DNA of 64,000 nt from Podospora pseudocomata (taxonomy: Eukaryota; Ascomycota; Sordariomycetes; Sordariales; Podosporaceae). A program made the position numbers and the translations under genes. The DNA lies in the NCBI RefSeq assembly GCF_035222375.1, contig NC_085888.1, positions 2,542,001 through 2,606,000 on the forward strand, given 5' to 3'. The notes beneath the pieces were generated by a model. That model searched no databases. It worked only from the letters and a program-made list of their open reading frames with translations, and had not been told where the DNA came from. Below, piece after piece: positions 54,048 to 64,000 of this stretch; within the stretch, counting starts at the first letter, position 1; every line of letters begins with the position of its first letter.

Positions 54048-55191
54048 ATAATGCAAGTTTGTTATGTAAAGACAGATGGCAATATATTTATGTATGGAAG
54101 GTTTCCATGTTGGGTACTGAGTTTTGGGCGCCTTCCGTCTTGCAATTCTACCATGGTCGTGACGCAAGCACCTATGGAGGTGGTGCTAATTCCTCCATTG
54201 ACCATCAATTTCCCTGATAGATGTCGCACAAGAGGGTGTCTTTATTAACGTGGGGAATAAGAACCAAGACGGGTATGCGCATTATGCCACCTTATCTTTC
54301 CAATGAAATAGAAGGATGCAGAGGAGGAATAACTTGGACCCCTCCAAGGTTGGAACGATTGATGCAAGACGCTTGCGTCCCAATATAAGCGACGAAATGA
54401 CTTTGCATTGTCCAGCGTAAGTAAGGTACCTAAGAACCCGTCCATATTCGAAGCACAATCAGAGAATACAAAGGGGGAACACTTCCGGCCTCAGAGACAG
54501 AGGAGACTTTTGCCCTTATTAACATTAACAGGGACAATAAATTCGTGCTTACCTACACTTGGACATTTGCTATTTAGAGGTACCTACCTGGCCAACACAG
54601 CCCCATACGCCAATCTGTTTGCCAGATGGTGATCTGCGCGGTACGGGAAAGGGGGGGAAAGGTGGCTGGGTCTAGAGAGAAAGACATGGGGGGCGGGGTG
54701 TGTGCTTTACGTCGGATAGTGAATTTTACATGTCAGAAGCATGTGACTGATCACACCATGGGATTCAACACTGCCAAGTATATCGACACTGTTCACTTTG
54801 GTAATGGTTCCGCTGGTTTTCCTCTATCTGTTCCACCTTTCCCAGGCCATCTCAAGCTGGATATTTGTCTTTGCCTGCCTCCCTTACATCCCGCGAGGTG
54901 TTGAACTCCATCACCTTGATTCTTCTTGATCTAGCAGTATTCCCATACTCCGCACCTCCCTCCGGGCATGAAGGATCACCGAGCTTAGCAACCTCTCACG
55001 GCTCGAAAATACATCACGTCGGATCAGTTTCTTAAGCAAACGAAAAGATAAAATGTACGTTCATCATTGATGTGGCTTTGATTGTATGTGATAGTTAAGG
55101 TATCTAACACTTTGAAGATGGCGATCGGCCAGCGACGGTCCCGGCTATTGCGCCGTCCCTTTAAGCGTGTCAGGTTCACGTCCTACCGAGC
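54048..55191. other. Spacer, no supported gene
   Basis: About 1.1 kb of AT-rich sequence; frames near 54051-54248 and 54626-54904 are short and featureless. Confidence 0.4.
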
Positions 55192-55831
55192 TCAACGCGA
55201 CCTTAAAAAAGCTAGAAAAATAGCGAGCCATGCAAGCCTCCAAGAGATCGATTCCGACTTGATGCCGAGATTCTGGGTAAGTCGCTGTTTCCTCCAGATT
55301 ATGAACAGCCAGAATGCCAGTACTCCGGTGTACGTGTGTAGCAACAGGAGAGATGATGGAAGAATACGCGGGAATGTCTTAACGTTCCAACATCCTATAA
55401 TAATAAGGGCGACGTTGAGAAGTATTGGGCTCGCGAGAAGACACCACCGTAGAACGATATCATGTTTGCCATATATTAGAGATAGACAGAGCGGATATAT
55501 CACGTATATAGTCTATTGAAGTCAGCTGAAGGGTCTTCGGCGATCAAGGTCCGTGGGGATAACTGACATGAACGACATGCAGCGAAGTGTAACATGCAAC
55601 TGTGACTGGAACAGTCATATTCGTGATGAATAAATCGATGGCCAGGAACACGGCGACAAGCAGTAGTGATATGGCGGAAGAGCAAAACTGCACCATGGAC
55701 TGTTTCCAATGTTTCTCCTGCTTGGTGCCGATGAAAAAAGACACAAGAGGCTGCCGTGCGATGATCAGAATGATGATATGGATGGGAAGAGAGATTGCAG
55801 CAGCCACAATCATTTCAGAGGTGCCTTGCAT
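55192..55831 (-). CDS. Small polytopic membrane protein
   Basis: Exons 55831-55568 and 55512-55192 (55-bp intron, GTCAGT...CAATAG, phase 0) give 194 residues from MQGTSEMIVAAAISLP. Five to six hydrophobic helices are seen (residues about 8-28, 47-70, 74-100, 110-128, 140-162 and 180-192) with short loops. No signature motif. Another membrane protein of similar build is encoded at 58246-59181, and both lie beside regulator-like genes. Function unknown. Confidence 0.55.
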
Positions 55832-56393
55832 TTTGTGAGTTTGGAATCGGACAAATACTAGATACCTCTTACCTTAACTGTTATTGAGGGTAGCCACTTT
55901 TTAATGTAGGCGTGCTAGCATTCAGGCCATGGCTACTGATGTCAACACGGAGCGTGCTTGACTTCTACACGATGGAACGAGATGCGGAGTTGATTTCGGA
56001 CCAACTCCTCCACCACCGCCGCTGCGGCGCAGGATCACCATCACACCCGTGACCTACCAAGCCAAGCTTGCGACGAGGGCAGGGCATGAATAGTGTGTTG
56101 TGATGGATGATACCCTACAGTGTTGAGGCACAGTGTTGGGGCGATCTTTACACACAGTGGAAGAAGTGCGACTGTTCGGTGGCACCTCGGTAACCGTACC
56201 CAGGCTAATACGTGCTGGGTAAGGGCGGGGTCTGGGTTGGTACGTACCACTTTGGAGTGGGAGGTTCCTTCCCTCATCTTAGTGAGGGCTGATTCTACAG
56301 CGTAGTGCCATACAATTCAGTCTGGCGTCTCTCGCAAGCTCAGCTTTGAACTCACGCCTCAACAAGTATGCCTCACAGCGGCCGCCAGCAGCA
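55832..56393. other. Shared upstream region of two divergent genes
   Basis: About 560 bp between the membrane-protein gene (minus) and the TATA box of the BTB gene. Nothing else seen. Confidence 0.35.
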
Positions 56394-56400
56394 TATATAA
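56394..56400 (+). promoter_or_regulatory. TATA box of the BTB gene
   Basis: TATATAA, 92 bp upstream of ATG 56486. Confidence 0.5.
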
Positions 56401-56485
56401 GCGGCACCTCCTAACCTCACCTCAGTCAAAAACACTTTGTCCATAGGTTTGACACAAACCATTGCCTGCTATCTCTTTTACTGCC

Positions 56486-58218
56486 ATGATGAGTATCGAG
56501 ACACTCGATTTTGCTGGCCAGGCGACTGATCTTGTGTTAGAAGTTGGCCCCAAAGCAGTTCTTCTGAGAGTACAGGCAGAGCTTCTCGAGAAACACTCGC
56601 CGGTCTTCAAGAAAATGTTTCTTCCAGACCAAACGGATTCTATCACATTTGACGGATCGGGTACACGACATATCTCGCTTCCGGAAGATAACCCTGCTCT
56701 ATTTCGAGCCTTATTCTACGCTATCCACGGCCAGTTCGCCAATGTAACTGCCCTTTTCACTGTTCTCAACTTCGCGACAATTCTACAAACCATCGCATTG
56801 GCAAGCAAGTATGGAATGGTCCCAGTATTCAACCCATGGATGGGCAGTCTGGTTCTACGAATCCGAAGAAGCTTGCAGCTATTAGATAGCAGCGAGCTTC
56901 TGAGTTGCGCCCTGATTCTCAGATTTATCGGGGACATTGAAAGTCTATTTCTCGCCATCTACATTCTTGCCCATTTTGCCAGTCGGGATGAAGAAGGCAG
57001 GATGATTCTTGATTCCATACAGCAGCCTTGGTCGGCAGAGCAGTATCAGACGCCTGCGACAGGATATCTCCAAGGGATTCCAATTGATGCAGGCTTAGAC
57101 CTGATAGGTAAGACAGAATCAGAACCCATTCTCACCCCTAACTAACATTGAGCAATGGAACTAGATGCTATTGAAAGTGTACGGGAAGGCTTATATCGCA
57201 ACATAGCTATGATCGTTCAGAAGAAGTTTCGAGAGTTGAATGACGCTTCCCAATGCCGATGCTATAAGAAAAGTATAAGGGCCATTCAACAGTTCCTTTC
57301 TCTTTCGCATAATCAAGAAGAGCAGATCTTTCTCGACCTGGTAGGATCTGAGGTTGTTGAAGTTCAGACCCTTGCATCCTTTCGGCGCACATCAATCGCA
57401 AATCTAATCACTCTGGTCAATACTACGATGAAGGCAGGAATCCAGCCGTACTCTACCGGGAGTAAGTCTTGTTTCACGTGGGAGCCGCGCTGGATAAACC
57501 ATCATAAGTTCGACGTCGCTTCAATTCCTTACATCATCTGTAAGGCGGATTATTTTAGCAGCATAGCTAATCGGCAAATGTCAATTCGAAGACACAATCT
57601 AGGGCTCAATTCAAGTTTGCACCGGTCATCGGTCATCGATACGGCATTGAGCTTAGGTCATCACGCGCAACTACGTCCTCAATCACAACCTCTGCTTTTA
57701 ACTGCTGGATCGTCACGGCGCTGGAGGGTAACCAGAATATCTAATTTCGTTTTTTGTTTTGAAGGTGCATTTTACTTGGAGCAGCAACTCTACGCCGATT
57801 CTCTATACATCCACTGCCTAGCTCAGTTTCCGCTGTCACCCGGGGCAAAATACTTTTTGGATATTATTGGACATGATATTGATGGAATTTACTATACCGG
57901 TAGGATCATTCATCGACTAACATACGTTTCTCGTCGTGCTGACCCATCTTTGCTTAGATGAAGAGCCTTGTTGCGCGGTGATTGCACGGACTTATGGTCC
58001 GGACTATACGGCATATGAGTTTCAGTCTGCACAAGAGCAGAAGGACTTCTTAGCATCAATGAGCGCAGTTAATAGTAAGAAGGTCTCAGTAGTGAGCAGG
58101 TAAGCACATCATTTTCTCTGTAACAAAAGCAAGCATCTAACCATATAATAGGCAACTCCTGACTGGTTTGGTGAGTTCGTTGGGGGGCACGATGAAGTGG
58201 CAAGCGGGTGACGTGTAG
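56486..58218 (+). CDS. BTB/POZ-domain protein
   Basis: Exons 56486-57107, 57165-57899, 57958-58099 and 58152-58218 give 521 residues. All introns have sound signals (GTAAGA, GTAGGA, GTAAGC donors; TAG acceptors; CTAAC branches). Residues about 12-115 form a BTB domain: TDLVLEVGPKAVLLRVQAEL, then LLEKHSPVFKKMF, and ISLPEDNPALFRALFYAIHG. Fungal BTB proteins of this type have no partner domain known. The C-terminal 300 residues are unassigned and include a moderately Arg/Ser-rich stretch and a late WEPRWINHH. BTB domains dimerise and often link cullin-3 ligases to substrates, but that role is not shown here. The 3' end faces a membrane-protein gene with 27 bp between stop codons. Confidence 0.72.
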
Positions 58219-58245
58219 AATATCTTCTCGAGAAGTTCTTGATGC

Positions 58246-59181
58246 TCAAGGCAGGACAAGATGTTGATAGTATGATGAGATATACGCTGGCGGAGGAAAA
58301 TGTGGCAACTCAGATCTCTCGTCCTCCACGTGCTGAACCTGATCGTGTGTAACCATAACCTGACAGAGTGCTTCGTGATCCACATCTACCCCTCTAGCCT
58401 TGTTCCATTCTGATAGCAGCATCGAGCTGGATGCTAGAAGTTCGCCAGGCAGGCCAGTGAGGTAGATGACCTATGTGCGTGTCAGCACGCGAGGTTGAGA
58501 ATTTGGGATAAACGCACAAGCAGAAACTCATCATCGTTAGAACACAGCAACCCTGCACAGCAGCTCATCGAACAGAGTGATATGATAATGTAGGCTAGAA
58601 GCTTTCGTCTCTGAGATCGTGATACAAGTAGTAGTCGTGTCAGAAGAAGAAGGTACTCCGTTGCAGTCCAGGCATGTATTGAACACGCAATGACAAGAAT
58701 GCTAACTCTGCCGACATTGGCAATGTGGCGGGCGCTTGCCATGATCCCCCCAAGCAAGAGGGCACTGCCGGCGGCCGCTGAGAGAAGTTTACGTCGACCA
58801 CGGGGCTCAGACCAAGATACGCAGATCATGTGTATGATACGCTGTTTTATGTTATTGAGTGGACCGGTTTTGGGGGCGACAACCTACTTCTGAAAGTGTG
58901 CGGTAGATTCCAAGCGCATAGATGCAAGTTTCAAGCCGTTGGAGAAGCAAAGGCGGTATAATAGCCACAACTGACAACTGGGCAATCCAAAGGCAGTCGA
59001 ATGCCAAAGCTTGCGAGGTGAAAAGGCCTTTGTGCTGGTACTGTTGCCCATGCGACCTCTTCCGGATAGCGAAAATGCCGTTGGAGAGGGCATACCGTCT
59101 CACGAGGAGCCCTCCGAGGCTGAGAGCGGCCATTGTCCATACGATGACAACGAATGAAACTGCGGCCGCTGAGTGCGCCAT
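58246..59181 (-). CDS. Polytopic membrane protein with PPxY tail
   Basis: Exons 59181-58888, 58841-58518 and 58470-58246 (introns GTAGGT...CAG, 46 bp; GTGCGT...TAG, 47 bp, both phase 0) give 280 residues from MAHSAAAVSFVVIVW. About six helices: two before the first intron, three or four in exon 2 (SAAAGSALLLGGIMA, VSILVIACSIHAWTATEYLLLL, LAYIIISLCSMSCCAGLL in parts), and one over the second junction (FLL|VIYLTGLPGELL). The C-terminal tail contains ELPHFPPPAYISSYY, with a PPAY motif that could bind Rsp5-type ubiquitin ligases. An in-frame ATG at 59250 would add 23 residues. No family recognised. Confidence 0.55.
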
Positions 59182-59473
59182 GGGAAAGACCTGGAAATTC
59201 GGAGAAGCCCGTTGGAACTGCACAATTTGGTCTGAACGAGCGCAGGCCAACGGTGTTTTGTAGACCCCAGCCCCATTCTAAAACTCATGCCTTCACAAGC
59301 AAGACATCCGCGCCGCCAGTACCGCCAACGAGCTGCCTCCAGGTAAAAATAGTTCAGTTCTCATGATGGCTATAAGTATCTAAGGTATGTCGTGAGGTGA
59401 TGGGTGACTTCTTGCAGCCGTGTCATCGCTCACCAACTAGCTCACATCCATTAAACACCCAGACTTGATACAA

Positions 59474-60116
59474 ATGGCAAGAAGCAAGACACAGGGTCGA
59501 AGTCGTCCCCGGCGCAAAACGTACAAAACAAAGAATGTCCCATCCAGGAAGGTCTGGGAACGTTATCAAAACTACAAATCTTTCTTGCGTAAGTCAACAC
59601 TATCCTGTACACATGGGAAGCTTAATCTAATCCGCAACAGTTAACGAAACCAGATTCCGTGTCGGTGATACTATCTCCGTTGCCAACCGTGATACGGTGA
59701 GGTGGCAGCAGGACACGGGAGATGGCAAAGCAGATGCAGATTGTCAGCCTAAATGGGCCGCACGCATCACATCTATCAGGGCTAAGGATCCTGCAAACGT
59801 CTATGCACTGGTTCAGTGGTTCTATTACCCCCGTGATCTTCCCGAGAAGGCGCAGACAGATGCCGTTTTTGGTGAACAAGAGCTCATCTTGTCGAATCAC
59901 AGTAGGTGGCCAGACCGCAGCTGGTAGAAAGCTTGTGACACTAATCACTTTGGGTACCTAGTCGATCTTATCCGAGCGCAGAGTGTCATAGACATTTTGG
60001 AAGTCAAAGACCTCCGCGATGTTGACGATGCACCACGACATGGTATGTACTGGAGGCGGTTCTGGGACGTTCATGCTCGAGACTTCTGCAACAACGCAAA
60101 TATCATTGGTCTGTAG
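59474..60116 (+). CDS. Short BAH-domain protein
   Basis: Exons 59474-59588, 59641-59901 and 59962-60116 (introns GTAAGT...CAG, 52 bp; GTAGGT...TAG, 60 bp) give 176 residues. A very basic N-terminus, MARSKTQGRSRPRRKTYKTK, is followed by a BAH-like domain: FRVGDTISVANRD, WAARITSIRA, VQWFYYPRDLP, FGEQELILSNHID and the final VIDILEVKDLRD. The Trp-aromatic-Tyr-Pro-x-D core (WFYYPRDLP) is the usual BAH hallmark. BAH domains read nucleosomes or modified histones; here no other domain is present, so it would act as a small chromatin adaptor. The family call is good, the role inferred. Confidence 0.78.
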
Positions 60117-60990
60117 GATAAAATCCTAGGTAGTTTGTTGCGCAGTAAACGGGGTCAGTTTTTTCTATCCTACACCAATGACATCATGTGCTGGGTTTAA
60201 CTCTTGTCCAATCGCGTGTTATATACAGATGCTTATCAACCAGATCAAATGTGGGGTAAGAATTCTGTGCCGCAGCTAGATCCATGGGTTTGATGAACAC
60301 TAGGAAAGTTCGGGTCCCATTACCGAATATGACTCTACTCCAGCATCGTCACCTTTGATGTACAACATTTACAGTGTTGTCAGGTGTTCTTGAAATAAAA
60401 AGAAAGATGCTCTTTACTTCAATCACATGATTCAGGAAATTCAGTTCGATATATAGCTGGACAAAAACTCCTACAAAATTTTAACATAGGTACATCCTGA
60501 ATCTTCTGAATTGCTGTTCTAGAAAACAACCAACAAATCACAGTAACTCATGTGAACTAATCTGGATCTCCCGCATTTGCCCCACAAAACCGATCCCTCG
60601 CTCCTCAGCTCCGCGCTTACCCATCTCAGCCTTACCATTCAGTCATGCATGGACAACGTTCGATGCCGAATCATTGACTGTTGCCGGCAAGCCAAGTCAC
60701 TGCAGAGCCGCGGTATTACGCTGCAATACTACATAGCTGCAAGATGCGTTTGGTCATAAGAAGTCAAGATCCTTAGAACATTTATCCAAATCAAACAAAA
60801 CTTGTAGCTACCTTGGATCGATGAGGGTAAAGCGGTACAACAATAGCATTCTGGTACGTTTGTCCTTCTAATCGGTAATTTCGAATCCCATCTAAATCTG
60901 TCTAAAACCCGTCTATCATATATCTACCTATCTCCTGTGTCGTTTTTGTCCTAGTAGTTGTGCGAGGGCGTGCATACGACTCCGTAATGA
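60117..60990. other. Spacer, no gene seen
   Basis: About 870 bp of AT-rich DNA between two convergent genes; a 60-codon frame near 60577 is featureless. Confidence 0.4.
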
Positions 60991-61334
60991 TTACTTAGCT
61001 TGCATGAAAGTCCTTATCGTCCTCCCCTTCACCAACGCCCCCAACTGTATGTGGAGTATAGATCAGCGGCAAGGGATAAGATGTCGACTGAGAACCCAAT
61101 TAGGAATGTGGCACGGAAAGCAGGTAGATAGATACTTACAATGTTCTTCTGGGTTGGTGGCCATTCTCCGTCCATTGTATTGGAAGAGTAAATGTAAAAG
61201 CGGTGGTTCTTTCGGATGATCAAGTAGACCTGGGCGTCACAGAGCTTATGGAATTCGTCAACCTTCTTGATGAGTGTCTGTCTCCTTTTCCTGGTACGTG
61301 CCAGTTGTCGTTGGTGTTCTTTACGTTTATCCAT
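60991..61334 (-). CDS. MADS-box-like mini protein
   Basis: Exons 61334-61140 and 61044-60991 (95-bp intron, GTAAGT...CAG, phase 0) give 82 residues. Residues 10-52 follow the MADS pattern: basic TRKRRQTLIKKVDEFHKLCD, then AQVYLIIRKNHRFYIYSS, matching the R-x-x-T-L-x-K-K...LC-x-x-x-V...I beta-strand order. The usual SRF/MEF2 dimer extension is missing; only a short basic tail follows. It could bind DNA as a dimer or act as a dominant competitor of full MADS factors. The intron is longer than others here; retention would give an alternative 101-residue form. Confidence 0.62.
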
Positions 61335-61483
61335 GCTGAGGGTAGATTAACATGATTCAGATCATCTTACTCCCCGCCTTGCTTTGCGGTCAATATATGT
61401 GGAAACAGCTTCAAGTTGTGATCCAAATATAGGAGAAAGTCCTGACACAGTAGCTTTTTTGAAATGATATCGAGGTAGGATTG

Positions 61484-61573
61484 GAGATGGCGCTGGCAAT
61501 GGCGCTGGCGATGGCGATGGCGCTGGTGATGGCGCTGGCAATGGCGCTGGCAATGGCGCTGGCAATGGCGCTG
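61484..61573 (+). repeat. Hexamer/12-bp repeat (GGCGCTGGCAAT)n
   Basis: About fifteen hexamers of GGCGCT, GGCAAT and GGCGAT; open in several frames by composition. It lies 150 bp upstream of the MADS-like start, so it may be part of that promoter. Confidence 0.85.
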
Positions 61574-61811
61574 TGTCTCATGTTGGCGATGTGTGTGGAG
61601 CTGGTCACCGATCGTCACCTTTTCTCACCGAAGCACCTATACCGAAGATGGAACTTGACCCCCACCTCTCGTCCAGAAATAGGACCCCTTGACTTGTTTT
61701 CTCCCATATCCTAGGTCACATGATCAAGTTTTACATGTAGGAGAGCATCTTGCTTCGATGGACTTGACCAATCAGAACAAGTTCCAAACCGTCGGGTATA
61801 TGTGACAGGCT

Positions 61812-61817
61812 TATAAA
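61812..61817 (+). promoter_or_regulatory. TATA box of the three-finger C2H2 gene
   Basis: TATAAA 63 bp upstream of ATG 61875. Confidence 0.5.
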
Positions 61818-61874
61818 CAACGAAGGGAAACAACACTTTTTACCAGCCTGCTTTCAGTTATCCCCGCAATAGTT

Positions 61875-62622
61875 ATGAATTTTCAGACCGATGTTTCGTC
61901 CTGCTTCTGGCCAGTCCCTGTAACAGGCCCGGGGTCGCAAACAGTCAGTCCAGAGTATTGTCTACATGAAGCCCTTTTCTCACAACCGACCAGCCATGAC
62001 AACACATACTACAGCCCGGTCGTCTGGCCACCACCTCCCCGAAGCACGCTATTAGCCCATCCTCAAGGGGCACCTTTCTACAACCCGACCATGGATGCAC
62101 CTAACTACCACAACCAGGACTCCCAGAGACAAGAGTGTAGCCAGCCACCGCAATCTCACACGCTGTGGGAAAGGCCACCGCCTCGCCGCAGACGTACAAC
62201 CCGTTCCTCATCACACGTTTGCGAACTGTGCAATAAATTTTTCACACGGAGATACAATTTGTCTGCTCACATGGAAACACATAACAAAGATCGAGAGCAC
62301 CCCTTTCCCTGTATGGGATGTACGAAAAGATTTGTTCGTAAGACGGATTGCGAACGCCATTACAAAAGTGTTCATCTGAAGGAAAGGCCTTACTTCTGTG
62401 GGTATTGCAAGCAAGGATTTACCCGCAAAGACATCCTCTCAAGGTCAGTAGAAATACCGAGCTTAGTTGAATTCTTTTCTATTTTCTAACAGTTAGTCTT
62501 TTAGACACATGGCAGTTGTATGCCCAAATATCGAAAGACAACAGGCGCCTGAGGAAGAGGACAGGACACATATGAAAAGTTCAAACCAGTTTGTTTGGGC
62601 CGGAAGCGATAGGGTTTCATAG
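61875..62622 (+). CDS. Three-finger C2H2 transcription factor
   Basis: Exons 61875-62443 and 62505-62622 (61-bp intron, GTCAGT...TTTTAG, phase 2) give 228 residues. A Pro/Ser/Gln-rich N-terminal half precedes three fingers. Finger 1 is CELCNKFFTRRYNLSAHMETH. Finger 2 is CMGCTKRF with RKTDCERHYKSVH. Finger 3 is CGYCKQGFTRKDILSRH, completed across the splice, ending in HMAVVC so that the last ligand may be Cys. A basic run PPPRRRRTTR lies just before finger 1. Fungal factors of this layout are common (for example near MSN2-like or Azf-type proteins), but I cannot assign an orthologue. Confidence 0.72.
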
Positions 62623-62751
62623 TTTGGGAAATTGTATCATATTGATCCACTTTGGTTTGGGCGTGCCTGATGCTCTGGCCGACCTGCTAGGTACGGCCAG
62701 GGATTTGGTATGGAGTTTGGAGTTGGGTCAGTACTGCAAATAACAAATCTT

Positions 62752-62757
62752 TATAAA
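62752..62757 (+). promoter_or_regulatory. TATA box of the disordered repeat protein gene
   Basis: TATAAA 74 bp upstream of ATG 62826. Confidence 0.5.
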
Positions 62758-62825
62758 GTCCCTCCTCTCCCCCGATATGAAATGCTTCTCTTCGTTACTT
62801 CCCTTACCTTTATCTGGCTGTTACG

Positions 62826-64000
62826 ATGCCTGTGGCTCGTAGCTTGACTGAAAAAGCCGCCAAACGAATCGCGAGACAAGTTCAACGCTTTGCCTTTCAG
62901 AATCCCAACACATTTACCTCCGATGATGTGAAAATCGCGGTAGCGATCCAAGGTGAGAATATTAAGGGTCGGGATACTCCTCGAGATGATGAATCGGAAC
63001 TTACGGAAAAGAATCTTGCTTGGGCCAAGGAGAAGACCAGAGTCAAGGATATGCAACGTTTGAAGGACTACTATGTGGCAAATCAAGACAACAACACAAC
63101 TCAGACCGAATTACACAGTCCCTATTCACCCGTTGTCCTCAGGGATACTAACTCAAGACAAACACGAGCAAAGACTGCAGCTGGACTGCAAAATATGACG
63201 CCTCGAGTCAAGGAATCCTCTGTCACCCCTGTCAACGGACCCGTGGATACAAACGGTAAAGCATTGAAGAATACTGCAGAACAGGGAAAGTCGGGGAACT
63301 TAAAGGGACAGACTACTGTAGCTGGACTACAGAGAAAGGAGTCTTTACAAGGTCCAAGTGCTGTGCAACAGCAAAGTGAAATTTTAAAAAAGGCACAAAC
63401 GTCAGAAGTCCCGCTGGTGCCTTCGAAGCCGAAGCCAAAGCAAGGCCAAAGCCAGACGACAAATCAACCGCAAAGAAAGCCAACATTAAACGGTCAGAGT
63501 GGCGGCCCACAGGCACAAATCACTCCACAAGGCACCGGCATGCAAAAGAAGGCAACTTCGGATGGAAACAGGTCAGACTCACAGCGAGTATTAGTTGCTA
63601 GCCTGCCAAAATTACAAATCCCACAGGCACCGGAGCTGGGAAAGGAAATTACATCTGCTCAACAGAAGAAAGCGGCTGAGCCACAGAGAAAGGGCACGAC
63701 ATCTCAGAAGTTAGCTGAGCCTCAGACTGCACCTACTCAGCAGAGGAAGATGACAGAGCTAGCGATAAAGGGAACGACGTCGACTCCCGAGAAGTTGGCT
63801 GAGCCACAGAGAAAGGGAACGACGTCAACTTCCCAGAGGATAGCTGAGCCACAGAGAAAGGAGACTGCACCTGCTCAACAGACGAAGGAGGCTGAGTCAG
63901 TGAGAAAGGGAACGACGCCAGTTACTCAAATGGCCGGGCCACAGAGAAGGGGAACCTCTGGGCAACCTCCTACGTTTAATATACAAAGAAAAAACTCTTC
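62826..64000 (+). CDS. Disordered basic protein with AEPQRKGTT repeats, 3' end outside window
   Basis: The frame from MPVARSLTEKAAKRIARQ is open to the right edge (391 codons seen, no stop). The first 80 residues look folded and helical (FAFQNPNTFTSDDVKIAVAIQ, ENLAWAKEKTRVKDMQRLKDYY with different ends). The rest is Gln/Lys/Thr/Pro-rich, low in hydrophobics, with diverged 10-20-residue units centred on [A/G]EPQRKGTTS. The paired folded start and long charged linker suggest a nuclear or RNP protein, but nothing names it. The rest, including any C-terminal domain, must lie to the right. Confidence 0.55.
   Translation, partial: MPVARSLTEKAAKRIARQVQRFAFQNPNTFTSDDVKIAVAIQGENIKGRDTPRDDESELTEKNLAWAKEKTRVKDMQRLKDYYVANQDNNTTQTELHSPYSPVVLRDTNSRQTRAKTAAGLQNMTPRVKESSVTPVNGPVDTNGKALKNTAEQGKSGNLKGQTTVAGLQRKESLQGPSAVQQQSEILKKAQTSEVPLVPSKPKPKQGQSQTTNQPQRKPTLNGQSGGPQAQITPQGTGMQKKATSDGNRSDSQRVLVASLPKLQIPQAPELGKEITSAQQKKAAEPQRKGTTSQKLAEPQTAPTQQRKMTELAIKGTTSTPEKLAEPQRKGTTSTSQRIAEPQRKETAPAQQTKEAESVRKGTTPVTQMAGPQRRGTSGQPPTFNIQRKNS

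Noticed and set aside
1-64000. CRISPR array, rRNA, tRNA, telomere repeats, retrotransposon LTRs
   Set aside because: Looked for by eye and not found; tandem arrays present have no spacer structure, and no TTAGGG run or reverse transcriptase motif is visible.

Overview
The window is nuclear DNA of a filamentous ascomycete (Pezizomycotina). A Sordariomycete, probably Sordariales, is the best guess. The evidence is short spliceosomal introns of about 47-95 bp (mostly GT...CTAAC/CTGAT...AG), orthologues of SEC13, PEX20 and an MLP1/TPR nucleoporin, a fungal class I terpene synthase, Zn2Cys6 regulators and a pogo/Fot-type DNA transposon. There is no rRNA, tRNA, CRISPR array or telomere repeat that I could see. 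Coordinates of spliced genes run from start to stop codon; exon joins are in each entry and were worked out by hand from splice signals, reading frame and motif continuity.

Region 1 (1-17.7 kb) looks like conserved, gene-dense chromosome. It holds the 3' end of a sorbosone dehydrogenase-like beta-propeller gene, sec13 (minus), pex20, a complete class I terpene synthase, a DOPA 4,5-dioxygenase-like gene, a surface protein with three CFEM-like repeats whose gene seems to contain a 7-nt microexon, and the 2047-residue MLP1/TPR nuclear-basket protein. No housekeeping gene is seen after this point.

Region 2 (18.4-22.3 kb) carries three diverged paralogues of an unrecognised single-pass membrane protein family. 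They share a CxxxC...CC cysteine module, a phase-1 intron at the same place, one membrane span and an acidic EMD/ELD-motif tail. In the second paralogue an in-frame TAG cuts off the conserved tail.

Region 3 (22.3-48.7 kb) is accessory: sparse, small genes in long gene-poor spacers. It has two compact Zn2Cys6 regulators, polytopic membrane and orphan proteins, two Myb/SANT-like repeat proteins, a C2H2 protein whose second finger is completed across a GC-AG intron, and a tight pair made of a PD-(D/E)XK nuclease-like gene and a small kinase-like gene. It also holds a Tc1 transposase fragment, an internally deleted pogo element with 53-bp inverted ends, several minisatellites (one with hairpin units) and GC-rich GGGCGGA/TCCGCCC motifs confined to spacers.

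Region 4 (49-64 kb) is also accessory but denser. It holds an Est1-type protein, small cysteine-rich and secreted-protein candidates, two polytopic membrane proteins, and a run of short regulator-like genes (BTB, BAH, MADS-like, three-finger C2H2, disordered basic repeat protein). Several have a TATA box 70-90 bp upstream of the start codon. The strongest candidates for something undescribed are the three-paralogue membrane family with its conserved tail, and the nuclease/kinase pair.
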